Source: Nemania diffusa (lineage: Eukaryota > Ascomycota > Sordariomycetes > Xylariales > Xylariaceae). From it: 64,000 nt of DNA. Of the stretch, positions 1-10,751 are shown piece after piece. Location of the stretch: assembly GCA_038501195.1 (NCBI GenBank), contig JBBPUQ010000007.1, forward strand, positions 2,333,501 to 2,397,500, given 5' to 3'. Positions within the stretch are counted from its first letter, which is position 1, and each line of letters opens with the position of its first letter. The notes under the pieces were generated by a model that worked only from the letters and a program-made list of their open reading frames with translations, was not told the origin of the DNA and searched no databases. The position numbers were made by a program, and so were the translations under genes.

Positions 1-198
1 AAACCGTAGCAAATTATGGATTACAAGGTTACCTATGTACGGAACGCGACCAAGTTTGACCGTTGCACCCCTGCACCAGGATGCCTGTCACCTACCTATT
101 CTACCTAGCAGTTGATATCGGCGCATCTTGAAATTTCAGAGAGTCGTAAGACTATCTTCAAGAAGCCGGCGGTTGAAAGCTACGCCACCATAGTCGCT
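1..198. other. 5' flank of uS2m gene
   Basis: Upstream flank of the mitochondrial ribosomal protein gene. No open frame or RNA gene is supported here. It presumably carries the promoter, but no clear TATA or CT-rich block can be pointed to. Confidence 0.5.
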
Positions 199-1633
199 AT
201 GATAATAAGGGAGTTTGGCATTCGCCATGGTATGCAGCTCTGGTCTGTCCTTGTACATCCGCGCAAAGCTAACATTTTTTCTTTCAATTGGCAGCCAGAC
301 GGGCATTGGCACAGCCTGTACGCCAGGTCTGCGTACGAGCTCTCTCGACACAACCAACCACGACACTGCCACCGACGATTCTAGACCTAGCAGCTAGTAC
401 GCTGGAGAGTTCAGACCCCCAAGAACAACCCAAACTGCCCGCTATCTTCACTGCCAATGCGAAGTCTCCCCGCCGGAAGAGGCCCGACGAGGTCGATAAG
501 ACTGCCGAAGTCTACGAACGGGGGCTGCAATTGAAACGCCAGATAGGGAAGCTGGGCTCACAGGTCGAGGCACGGTATCGGCCAGGTGAGGTATTCTTCA
601 ACCCGCCCGGCCCCAAGGACGTCACGTTGGAACTCCTCATGGCGTCTCAGGTACATATGGGCCACCACACCTCGCTCTGGAACCCCGCCAATGCGCGGTA
701 CATATACGGCATCCGACAAGGCATCCACATCATCTCCCTGGAGCAGACAGCCGCACATCTGCGGCGCGCGGCGCGCGTCGTGGAAGAGGTCGCCTACCGA
801 GGCGGCCTGATGCTGTTTGTGGGCACTCGACCTGGCCAGACCCAGATCGTGACCCAGGCGGCACGATACGCACGGTCGTGTCATTTATTCACGAAATGGA
901 TCCCCGGGTCCATCACCAACAGCGACGTTATCCTGAACGGCATGCAGATGCATATGCTCGACGAGAATGACAAGCCTCTCCAAGGGTTCGAACGCCATCT
1001 CAACGAACGACGCCCGCTCGTCCCCGACCTTGTCGTCTGTATTAACCCCCTCGAGAACTACACTCTGCTGCACGAGTGTGCGCTTGCTAGTGTTCCTACT
1101 ATTGGTGTCATCGATACGAATGCCGAGCCCTCATGGGTTACGTACGCGATTCCCGCAAATGACGACAGGTACGTTATTTATCCCATCACCAGGGCTTTTC
1201 TATCCTCGCTATATTCTCGGGTAGAGCAACGAAGCTAATTTCCGCATTATGTAGTCTGCGAGGTTTAGCTGTAATCGGTAGCGTGCTCGGCCGTGCGGGC
1301 GAGACGGGGCATAATCGCCGTCTCGCCGATGCCAAGTTGGGCATTGTAGAGTGGCAGACGCCTTTGGACGTGCAGAATTTCAGTACGTCATTTCTTGGGA
1401 TCACTCTCATTTCCCAGTTACCCCCAAGAGTCAAAAGGCTTCCCAAAAATACGGGTGATCGACCATCGCCTTTTGGGACTTTTCAACACCTCCAAAACCC
1501 CCGTTCAGTATGGCAATTGCTAACCCAGAATGTTGTAGTTGAAATCCAACGAAAGCTCGCCAATAAGGAGGCCGAGAAAGCCGCGCAGTTAGTTAGCGAG
1601 GACAATAATGCCTCCAACACCATAACACAATAA
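199..1633 (+). CDS. MRP4: Mitochondrial small-subunit ribosomal protein uS2m (MRP4-like)
   Basis: Component of the small subunit of the mitochondrial ribosome. Four exons fit in frame: 199-229, 295-1168, 1255-1382 and 1539-1633, giving 375 residues. Family motifs of ribosomal protein S2 are seen: VHMGHHTSLWNPANARYIYG, the WIPGSITN segment and IPANDD before the second intron, then SLRGLAVIGSVLGRAGE after it. The ATG at 199 was chosen because the intron 230-294 (GTATGC donor, GCTAAC branch, TTGGCAG acceptor) joins a 31-nt first exon in phase and gives an Arg-rich, acid-poor leader (MIIREFGIRHARRALAQ), as expected of a mitochondrial presequence. The reading frame continues upstream of 295 only from a TTG, so the spliced start is preferred. 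The last exon adds a short lysine-rich tail. Nothing looks broken. Confidence 0.9.
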
Positions 1634-2828
1634 CTTGATATAGTTGACAACTGATCCTAGTGGAGCACATATAGCAATCACGCTGGCAACGTCAAATTTG
1701 TACAGCTAGATACCTCATTGAGTGGCCCCTATTTGATAGAGGGATGAAAGTCACAAGACCAAAGCGGGAAGTCGTCTACTAGCCGTCGTGTCTACAAGTG
1801 TACATATACTGCTGTATGTATGAATGAAATAACATGTGCCTATAGTAAACGACAGTGTGCATAAGCACTTAAATCAGTATCTGGCGAATATCTTGCATAC
1901 AACACTGTATTAGGATATAGCCGTGCGTGAGATAGAGACCCCCTATAGTAAAGTAGTTGCTATTCGATGATGGTTCGCCATAACCGTAAAGTGACCAGAC
2001 CCTATAGGGTGGTTATATCTATGGTTTTGCCTATATATATAGGACCTCTAGTTCCCCTTAGGAACCTCCTAGCTGCTTACAGGCCCAATACTCGCCCAGA
2101 GATAACCCCTCTCTGACTCAACAGCAGGCTGAAACCACAACTCATAAGCGATATATCACTTCCCGCACATAGTTGCAGCCTTGCATATCGAGGTAGGTTA
2201 AATTAAGAGCATGTGAGTCACAGAGTCCGCATTATTCTATACCAGGGACACAAAGGTGCAATAAAGAGCCAGAGCACTGATAGGCCCGTTATTACGTGAC
2301 ATCCGGCTTATTGGTGCTAATGATGCTGTAGACGTAATCCCGCGTGGGTCTAGATCAACACGTGCACGGCTGCCTAGACGACGATGGAGGGTTACACGAT
2401 CTAGACGCGATCTAGGACCGGCACAATGCTAATTTGACTACCTGCCAAGAGAATTAGTCAGAGTGACGGTTCTAAATGGAGGGATGATAGTATTTCGGTA
2501 TCGACGAGTTCGTGGGCGTTGTAAGGAGGTGAAGTAACGCGGTAAGACGATAGAGGTTTAATAGCAACCTTCAGACTTAAAAAGACCACTAATTATGTCG
2601 TAATCGGCTGTATTCATCACTGATCTAAGATTTGTTTGGGATTTCATAGTTAAGCGTTCATGAGAGCTTACTACTTATGCAATTTATAACTATGTACCAA
2701 GCATGTTCAGCCAGAAGGCGATGGCAGCAAATTGAGTGCAAGGGAAGCTAAATAATTATCCAAGACGGTTCCGAGCAAGGGCTCCAGTCATCCAGAGCCA
2801 CCCTCATGATTCTAGCCCTCCCCAAGAC
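1634..2828. other. Intergenic spacer, no gene seen
   Basis: About 1.2 kb between the ends of two convergent genes. It is rich in short TATA and CCTATAG words but shows no coding frame, tRNA or paired repeat that I can support. Confidence 0.6.
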
Positions 2829-5021
2829 CTAGTGAGCGAATCTAAAATCTAGTCTTCGGCTGCCGATTAGTCTGGTGCTTGAAATATATGCATGTTGCTC
2901 CTCTTCTGTCATCGCGTTCCAGACTTTCTCTCGCTGCTTGTTCCTCCAGATATAGTAGAACTTGGTGAAGATGAATAGGACTATGGATAAAACGTTAATA
3001 GCGAATAGAACACTGTTTCCCCTCTTATATAGCGGTTTATCGTCGTCTAGGTAAACAAAATTCGCAATCACATTGCCGGCTTGGACAGCCATCTTATTAG
3101 GAGAGTTAGCTCATGAATATCAAGGAAGAAACATCACGTCACTCACATTGTACACTGCTGCCGATACACTTCTCGTGCCTACACTATTGGAATTCCTGGA
3201 CACCCATGCGACCAAGATTGCATCTTCCCAAGATATGTGGTTAGTTTTCACCCTCTGCGTCGGAACGGTTCTTATCACACTTACGGCAGTATGGGTATGA
3301 TAGTAAAACCGTGAGTAACGCGTAAGTTCCCCAGGCATCGGCATTTATACCGGGCCACCATCGCAGCGCGATTATAGTTGGGAGAAGCCATATGTTTTGT
3401 ATCGACGATATTAGCGTTCTCTCATTGAAGTACTCCGATACACGCGTGAGAATGATAAGAGTGATGATATGGAACACGTTCTATAGAGGTGTTAGGAATA
3501 TCTATTAAGAAAGCTGGGTCACACGGTACTCACATATGGGATGTTTAAGAGATTCGTAGTAAATGTGTCGAAGCCAGAGGATCTGAGGATTAAAGTGATG
3601 TATTTTGTCGGAGGTGACGATGGGATGTAGATGACAAGACCAAGCAGATATATAGGCCAAAGATCGTAATCTGTGAGGCAGGCCCAAAGGATCTTAGGGG
3701 TGATGGCTTGGCGATTGTTCATGTCGCCCTTGGAGGGGTCGTCGCGAAGGACTCGGTTGACGACAATAGCTACTTCTCGGTCCGTGAACCAGCCATTTGG
3801 ACGGAACCAGGTCTTTGTCTGCACTGCTGAGGCTGGCATCATGAAGAATGAAGCAACACCGATCTACATATTATCTTAGTCGTTTGGCCATCACCACTCA
3901 CATGTTCCATAAGATATATAGGGCCTAAGGTCGATGAATGATATGACTTACCGCAAAAGTAATGATACCTTCGATAAGGAACAACCATCGCCACCCGCCC
4001 CAACCCAAGACACCGCGTAGGTGCAATAGAGCGAAGGCTAATAGAGATGTTACAACCCCAGTCGCAGACAACGTTGTCCAGAAATAGCTGGTTGTTGCGA
4101 TGCGTTAGTGACCATGTGCGGCTGAAGTCCTTGGACGTGCGTACCTTAGACGAATGGGTAGCTCTTTCGAAGTGTAAAAATAAGATAACCATAATACGAT
4201 ATCTGGGATGAAGCCACCCTATAAATGCGGCGCAATCAGTATCTCAGTGGTGACACACACATATACATATATATATGCACCATTAGAGCGAAAGTTGTGG
4301 ACACGTACCTCGAGAATACCTAGAAGTGCTCTTGTTACAAAGAAGCTTGCCCGTCCACTGATGAGGCACTGGAGAGCGGCAACAATTGACCATAAGCAGA
4401 TCTGGGCCGGAACCCAACGATCAGGCCCAAGTTTCTTTGACACGAGCTGAGAGGGAAGCTCTCCAATGAGGAACGCTACGAAGAAAATAGTGTTTCCGAT
4501 ATTGTAGTCTTCACAAAGTCAGCCATAATGCGCCCGGAATGTGAAATCGCATGACATACCATTTGTGTTCATGTGGAGGTCTTCTAGGAAGTTGTCCGAT
4601 ACCACTTGGGTGAGATTACCTCGATCAACCTGGAGAGCGAAAAACATAATGCACTATTACACAAATATCAGTTTCAAGATGCGACGTCGACGGAGAGCGT
4701 GGTCAGACATACTGCCCATAGACACACTCTCCAATCTAACTTTCGAATGATGCGTTTCTCTTCCTCCGCAGTCCACTCAAGCGTGGCGTCGAAGACATGG
4801 CGGCATTCATAATGGCATTCGTCATACACTTGCTTCCACTGAGCGGCGATACGGGGATCAGTAAAAGGGTTGGACCTGAGCCCTTCTTCCTCTTCGGTGG
4901 ACAGGGACCTTGTAGACGAGCGTATGCTGGGGTTTTTGTCATCCAAGGACGAGGTCGAATGCGAGGCCACAATTGAATTGTCGGTCACTCGTGCGGACGC
5001 CTGGGCAGATGGTACTGCCAT
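2829..5021 (-). CDS. MFS transporter, Dal5/allantoate permease family
   Basis: Plasma-membrane proton-coupled carrier of the anion:cation symporter branch of MFS (allantoate, vitamin or organic-anion permeases). Nine exons can be joined across eight short GT-AG introns, giving roughly 500 residues. Visible landmarks in order: a cytoplasmic acidic N-terminus, [24 protein letters not shown] at the first membrane segment, [20 protein letters not shown], the signature [43 protein letters not shown], and the C-terminal RRLDFRFAH typical of this family. The segment that looks frame-shifted near 4088-4144 is only an intron (GTACGC...CAG). The substrate cannot be assigned. The Dal5 branch is often tied to nitrogen-source uptake, but nothing nearby fixes its role. 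Complete, no premature stop. Confidence 0.88.
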
Positions 5022-6290
5022 ATTGTCGGCTCAATTGCAATGACGCACGACACACAGAAAGACGCTGGTGTTCTGTGATATCACGGGTACCAGGAATTCG
5101 GGGACAGACGCAGCCCGTGTCATTTATTTAAAACGGTCACACCAGGGTGGCGGCGCCAGAACCTACGTAGTACATGGCGATAAAGCTCTCCCCGGTCTCT
5201 TATCTCCAAATTGAGATATGTTCATCGATACCTCCAATGGCGTAATACGCAATTGCCCGTTGGGAGTGGTCGATCGCCATGTCGGGACCCCCCCTTCGTC
5301 CTCGCGAGCTACTGGATAGCAATTGCGTGATATGCCCCCAATACGCACGCGAATGGCGTCAACCACCCAAGCCCCTCACCCACCTAAGAAAATACCACGA
5401 GATAACATTCGCGACGCGACCTCTAACTAGATAGAGGTCTTGTCCGAGGCGAACAAAAGTCTAGACCTGGAAGAGTGGCTGAAGGAGAGCTTTCTCGTTG
5501 ACGCACGAGAATCCCGGGCAGCTGGTCCGGTCAACGGTTCCCAACCTGTCCTCTGGCGTAATATCACAGTCGGAACGCGAGTTGGAAAAAAAACTTGAAG
5601 TTCAACATGGATCAGCTGTAGAAGGTGGAAATCACTCGCCGAGCACGTGGGGGAGATGGATCTGATGGATCTGGTGTCGTACACTGCGTACGACGCTGAC
5701 CGCGGAACCAGGTAAACTAGTTGAAGCTCTTTCTAATGAAAACCCTCCCGAATGTCATCACTGCTGTTGCTGGCAATCTAAGAAGCATGAAAATCTAATA
5801 ATTATAACAAAAACGATTAAAGCGAATTAGTCTTCTCCTGTCATATTAAGACCTAGTCCGCAATTCAACATCCGCCTCATCGAAGACGCCATTCGCATAA
5901 ATCCAGCTTGCGGGCGTGCCAAGGATTGGGCTAGGCACCGTCGCGAGACAACAGTTGGATATCGGGCCATCTTCTCGCCTCGTGACGTCTCATTAAAGAG
6001 CTAGAAAAGTCATAGAGACTCACAGGGGCTACTCGACGTGCTGCTGGGGTAGGTAAAGCTATTCGGTGGTGCCGGAAACTGGTGTTCGCAGGCACATATT
6101 TTACCTCCACTTATAGAGTACTGACAGAGTGTGTGCACACATCTCTCCGTAGAGGTTTGGAGATGGCTTCCCGAGGTATTTTCTCACGTCAGATTGGCTT
6201 CATGATTGGATCGTACCCCATTGATCTGGTATCTTGTAAGCCACGCTGGGCAACATGATGATGCCAATGCTGATGCTTTTGGAAGCGGGT
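5022..6290. other. Intergenic spacer upstream of the MFS gene
   Basis: Non-coding flank. Short open frames around 5160-5680 lack any recognisable family, codon bias or splice signals, so they are left out. The first few hundred bases should hold the promoter of the carrier gene read on the minus strand. Confidence 0.5.
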
Positions 6291-6822
6291 GTGTGCAACC
6301 AGCGCTACCCACAGGTAAAGTCAGTCAAATAATCGGCTTTTGACGTGTTTTATCTTGATTGATCGCAAAAAAAAGCTTGTTTAACTGACTTGCCTGAATC
6401 TATTAACTTGATTGATTAAGTTAATTAACTAAGTAACTTAAGCAATATATATAAAACATATAGATTGTAAATAAAGTAATTAATAAAATAATTAATAAAT
6501 AAAATAATAAAATATAAATAAACTAAATAAATATATATAACTAAATATATAACTGTATAAGTAATTAAATAAATAGATTTAAAAATAAAGTGCTACTTAG
6601 TTTACTTAGAAAAAAAAAGCTTTTTTTTTATTAAAAAAACAACAAAAAATATTTTAAAAAATAAAAAAATTAATTGAAAGTAATTAACAAGTAACAAGTC
6701 AAGTAAAAAATTATTACTTTATCTGCAATCAATTTTAAAACGATTATTTGGACTGGATTGGGTCAATTAATTGACAATCAGTCAAAGTATTACTTTACCT
6801 GTGGGTAGCGCTGTGTGCAACC
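6291..6822. mobile_element. Non-autonomous inverted-repeat transposon (MULE-like MITE), AT-rich interior
   Basis: A 512-bp element (6301-6812) with perfect 21-bp terminal inverted repeats at 6301-6321 (begins AGCGCTACCCACAGG) and 6792-6812. A perfect 10-bp target-site duplication GTGTGCAACC lies at 6291-6300 and 6813-6822. The interior has no coding frame and is almost only A and T, with runs such as TAATTAATAAA, consistent with heavy RIP. A 9-11-bp duplication suggests Mutator-like elements, but no transposase is present to prove the superfamily. The duplication shows real insertion and, because it is still perfect, a fairly recent one. Confidence 0.85.
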
Positions 6823-8114
6823 GGCTTGTTCCCGCACGATTGAACGAAAGAACCTAATCTCCGTTTTTGAGCCAATGGCCGTGCCAATTGGGCATGCACG
6901 GTACTCGCCTAGACTACATACCTAGGTAACAACGCCCCTTGACCTAGGTAAGAGCAGGTGCTGACCCTGAGGGTTGTTCCATACCTATACTGTGCCTGCC
7001 GCTTAATGGCTGTAAATACCTACCTACCTGTTTAAGAGTTTCACTCGAATATACACGGCAGTCGCTAGTAGGCCATTTCCAAATCAACTGGGTATATTTT
7101 AATTCAAACTGTTATCGAGTTCAGCTCGAACTGAAGTGGTAAATGGGCGCTTGTTTCTTGTATTTGTATAATTGATGTATAGGAGGAGTCCAAATGTATG
7201 GCTCATAATTCGAGGGTATAATATGATATGATTCACCCTCGGTAAGCAAAAAGCAACTGCTGTTGAATTTCTGCCATTATTTCTGAGGCTTGTTGAAGGG
7301 GCTGTTGCAGGTACGTACCCTATGCTAGAACCAACCAATCGGTTGAGATTAATCCAAAGTAGCCGAGGCTGCTAGTCTAGCATGGTCTTTAGTTGATATA
7401 AGGAGTGCTCTACCTCCAAAATCTGATTATTTTCAATCGTATTTAAATAATCAACACAAGATCGGAATTGTGTCTGAGATAAAACTTTATTTCTACCTGG
7501 TCTACCTAGACTACCTCAGAGGATAGTCCCGAGGTCGGTGATAACGACTGAGATTATCTCGCGGGTTTACATATGTACCCAACCGTCAACCGCGCTAGTG
7601 TACTAAGCACATTAAGTACATATGGTTTAGGTGCACGTATTGATTACCTGGCGCGCCCTTCCGGGGTCTTAGCCGAATCTCTAACAGAATAGCATAGCGA
7701 TGCCGGCCTGGAAACCCCTCAAATATTACCGACATGCCATAGAGTTCGTTCTATGACCCTAAGTACTGTATATCATGAGCAAATAAGATTATACGTAGAA
7801 ATGTATCGATTTTTCTTTTCATCCATCTGAGGTGGTGAAGTCACAGAGTCACAATATACTGATTGGACCGTTTTTGCTTGCTGCTGGGCGTAGCGCATAC
7901 CACGGTGACATCTGGTAGGTAGTAAGTGCCGATCCCGCCGGCGGAGTAGGTAGTGTGCTACAGCCTACGTGCTATTTATACCCCCCTAGTCGAGCACGTT
8001 AGGTACCTAACGCTGATGTGTGAATATACACAGGACCAGGATATTCGCCTTGTGACCACGAGTGACCTCGACACTACCTACCCATCTATTATTCAGGCAC
8101 ACCACCAGCCAGCC
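6823..8114. other. Spacer and 5' region of the Spt10-like gene
   Basis: Contains scattered TACCTA/TAGGTA words and no convincing gene. Two in-frame upstream starts for the next gene lie here (GTG at 7953, ATG at 8016). The 8016-8114 stretch could be 5' leader or a longer N-terminus. Confidence 0.5.
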
Positions 8115-10325
8115 ATGCCAGCCATTATGGATGATCCCTCGGCCCCGACCATCCATCGGGTGTCCGGCGCACTCCCGTACCCGGACCCGAATAACCCGGT
8201 CCTGCCCCCAGATATCCGGCCACGCCAGGTAACTCTGCGGGACCGCCAGACCATTGCTACTATTGTACCCTTCGTGTCCAGTGCACAAGTTCCGTCGTCG
8301 CTGTTGCGCTATCTCTCCGACCAATTCGCCAAAGAGATTGTGGGCGGCGACACCTATCCCATGATCGACCCCATGCCTTTTGAGAAGTTCTGCGCCTACT
8401 GGCTCCAGAACTTTGCCGGCATCATGTTACTTGGTCAGATCAATAGTGCCGATGAAGTCATTGAGGGCAAAGACTGGTCTCGGGAATGCTTAGGGAGTTT
8501 TTATATCAAACCTAATTACCCCGGCCGAAGCAGCCATGTGTGCAACGCCGGGTTTCTAGTCACAGACGCTGCGCGCAACCGTGGCGTGGGTCGGCTTATG
8601 GGCGAAAGCTATCTCGACTGGGCGCCGAAGTTGGGGTACACGTATTCCGTCTTCAACCTAGTCTACGAGACAAACGTCGCATCGTGCAGGATTTGGGATG
8701 CTCTCGGCTTTAAGCGCATCGGTCGCGTCAGACACTGTGGGAAGCTGAAGTCGTATCCGGACCGGCTCGTCGACGCCATCATCTACGGCCGCGACCTGGG
8801 CACCGACGCCGGCGAGGGAGGCGACCCGCTACTTGTAAGTGAAGAACGTTTCGACAAGATCAAATTCTACCTCAAGTACGGGCGCTACCCGAACGGATCT
8901 GACCGCGCCGAGAAAAGCAGGCTCCGCAGCGCAGCAACGCATTACAAGCTCCTTGACAACGACGTTCTGATGCTTAAGGGGAAGGAGGTCATCAGCGATC
9001 CCATCCGTCAAATGGCTGTGGCTCGAAAGCTTCATGAGGAGGGTGGCCATGCTGGTATTAATAAAACCACTTCCGTCATCGCCGAGAAGTACCACTGGAG
9101 TCGCATAAAAGAGACGGTGTCAGATGTAATTAAGACGTGTGACCAATGCAAGGATTTGGGTAAAAGCCCTTCTGCTGCTCAAGGCCAGAATCAAAGCCAG
9201 ACTCAGACTCAGAATCAGAATCAGGATCAAAACTCAAACCAGCCAACATCGCAATCGCAAGTCTTCGGCCGTGCCCCTCGACAATTCCCTGATGTGAACG
9301 AGATACGCAATATCCTAGACACGACTGCTGCTGACCTCATAGCATCTCATCAGCCATCGATGCATGAGCACCACGACGTAGAGGCCGCCAGCAGAATTCT
9401 TGGGTCGCACCACACTCTACATGAAGCAGCGTCACACCATATGGCTTCGCATCTAGTGAACAACCCTGGCCCTTACGCACACCCCTCTGACATATCATCC
9501 CTCCTCAACCCCCCTTTCCGAACACCGTCTAGTCCCGGACTACATGCGCCCACTCACCATCTCCTACTCCCCGGGGGCCCTCACCATGCCTCCGCAGCGG
9601 CAACCCTGGCTTCCCTTCACGACGCCGAGATGTACCATCCGATAGATCCCCAGATCATCTCCCAGCCCATTCACAGCCACTCCCACCAGCACCAGCACCA
9701 CTCCTCCGTATTCGGCGGCTTCCACCCACGCATAGCCCACCATCATCACCCCGCAGACCACCAGATCCCTCTCAGTCCTCACATGAGACATCCGTCTCTG
9801 TCAGCGCACGACCTCGAATACAACCCGCACATCCCCCACGGCCCACTGCCGGGGCAGTCCCACGCACACGACGACACGGAGTCCTTCCAGGCGCTCCTCA
9901 ACGACCCCGACATGGACACGCCGCCACATAGCCACAACCGCCACCACAGCAGCGGCGTGCACCGCGACCACATGCCGCCCTTACCCCTGCCCCCTTCCTC
10001 CGCCACCGACGCCGACCACGACCAGGACGCCGTGGACAGGGACATGGCGATGCTCATCGAGCACCACGACAGCCCCTCCCCCTCCCCCCTCGCCCGCCCC
10101 TCCTCCGTGTCCTCGATGCGCTGCGAGATGGACATCGACGACCTGGGCCTCAGCGTCAGCACCCTCCACTACCCCAAGGGCGACGACGCCGACAGCGGCA
10201 AGAGTGGCAGCGCTGGAGGCGGCGTGCGCGCCGTCGCCGTCGACGACACGGGGGGGTCCGCGTCTGGTGCCTCGGGGACGAAGAGGAGCGACATCTATGA
10301 TGTCGTGTTCCCCCCGCATGGGTGA
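8115..10325 (+). CDS. SPT10: Spt10-like protein: GNAT acetyltransferase domain plus integrase-type HHCC zinc finger
   Basis: Probable nuclear chromatin or transcription regulator. Single exon of 736 residues from the ATG at 8115; ATG 8127 or the in-frame ATG 8016 are alternatives. N-terminal third: GNAT fold with the acetyl-CoA loop region DAARNRGVGRLMGESYLDW at about residue 150, followed by YETNVASCRIWDALGFKRIG. At about residues 305-345 lies an integrase-like zinc finger: HEEGGHAGINKTTS, then KTCDQC (His-His-Cys-Cys). This pairing of GNAT with a retroviral-integrase-type finger is the known make-up of yeast Spt10, which binds histone-gene upstream elements. After a Gln-rich spacer the last ~350 residues are of low complexity, with many His, Pro and Ser and acidic patches, a region not expected from the yeast protein. 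Orthology is inferred from domain order only. Confidence 0.75.
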   Translation: MPAIMDDPSAPTIHRVSGALPYPDPNNPVLPPDIRPRQVTLRDRQTIATIVPFVSSAQVPSSLLRYLSDQFAKEIVGGDTYPMIDPMPFEKFCAYWLQNFAGIMLLGQINSADEVIEGKDWSRECLGSFYIKPNYPGRSSHVCNAGFLVTDAARNRGVGRLMGESYLDWAPKLGYTYSVFNLVYETNVASCRIWDALGFKRIGRVRHCGKLKSYPDRLVDAIIYGRDLGTDAGEGGDPLLVSEERFDKIKFYLKYGRYPNGSDRAEKSRLRSAATHYKLLDNDVLMLKGKEVISDPIRQMAVARKLHEEGGHAGINKTTSVIAEKYHWSRIKETVSDVIKTCDQCKDLGKSPSAAQGQNQSQTQTQNQNQDQNSNQPTSQSQVFGRAPRQFPDVNEIRNILDTTAADLIASHQPSMHEHHDVEAASRILGSHHTLHEAASHHMASHLVNNPGPYAHPSDISSLLNPPFRTPSSPGLHAPTHHLLLPGGPHHASAAATLASLHDAEMYHPIDPQIISQPIHSHSHQHQHHSSVFGGFHPRIAHHHHPADHQIPLSPHMRHPSLSAHDLEYNPHIPHGPLPGQSHAHDDTESFQALLNDPDMDTPPHSHNRHHSSGVHRDHMPPLPLPPSSATDADHDQDAVDRDMAMLIEHHDSPSPSPLARPSSVSSMRCEMDIDDLGLSVSTLHYPKGDDADSGKSGSAGGGVRAVAVDDTGGSASGASGTKRSDIYDVVFPPHG

Positions 10326-10751
10326 GATGGTCGTATGCTCGTGCTGGGCCCGGATGGTAATTAGTTTGCTGAGACGGGGAGATCATATACCATTATTGCT
10401 GTTACGTTAGCTTTGGAAACGTATTGATTTGTATAGCGAGAGAAAGCCTATAATCTAATCAGGGAGGGGGATATTTTTGGGGTATGAGTTCAGCTTGATT
10501 TTGCAAAACAGTTTAAGCACCGCTCAGAGAGCGAAGAGGGTCGTAATAGCAATTAGGAGAGGGCTTTAGTCGAGAAAGAAAATAATCACCAGTACTTAAT
10601 CACATTCATTGGCACAAAAAGTGATCACTATGCCTTCAATAGACGGTTGTCCGTCATCTAAATTTGCCAATACCTGAGTCTAGCCGACAAGCTTTTTGTA
10701 GGTATCATACAACGCATCTACCAGATGTCCGGGTCTGCCTTTTTATAATGC
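10326..10751. other. Convergent 3' spacer
   Basis: Short region between the 3' ends of the Spt10-like and CCT7 genes. No gene or paired repeat seen; it would hold both polyadenylation regions. Confidence 0.5.

Noticed and set aside
4088..4144. Apparent frameshift in the Dal5-like carrier
   Set aside because: Explained by a 57-nt GT-AG intron; the joined protein reads IRLSYFWTT as the family expects.
5160..5690. Short minus frames upstream of the Dal5-like gene
   Set aside because: No start context, no family, no splice partners; composition similar to flanking non-coding DNA.
9779..10319. Minus-strand frames of 112-127 codons
   Set aside because: Antisense shadows of the low-complexity His/Pro-rich tail of the Spt10-like protein.
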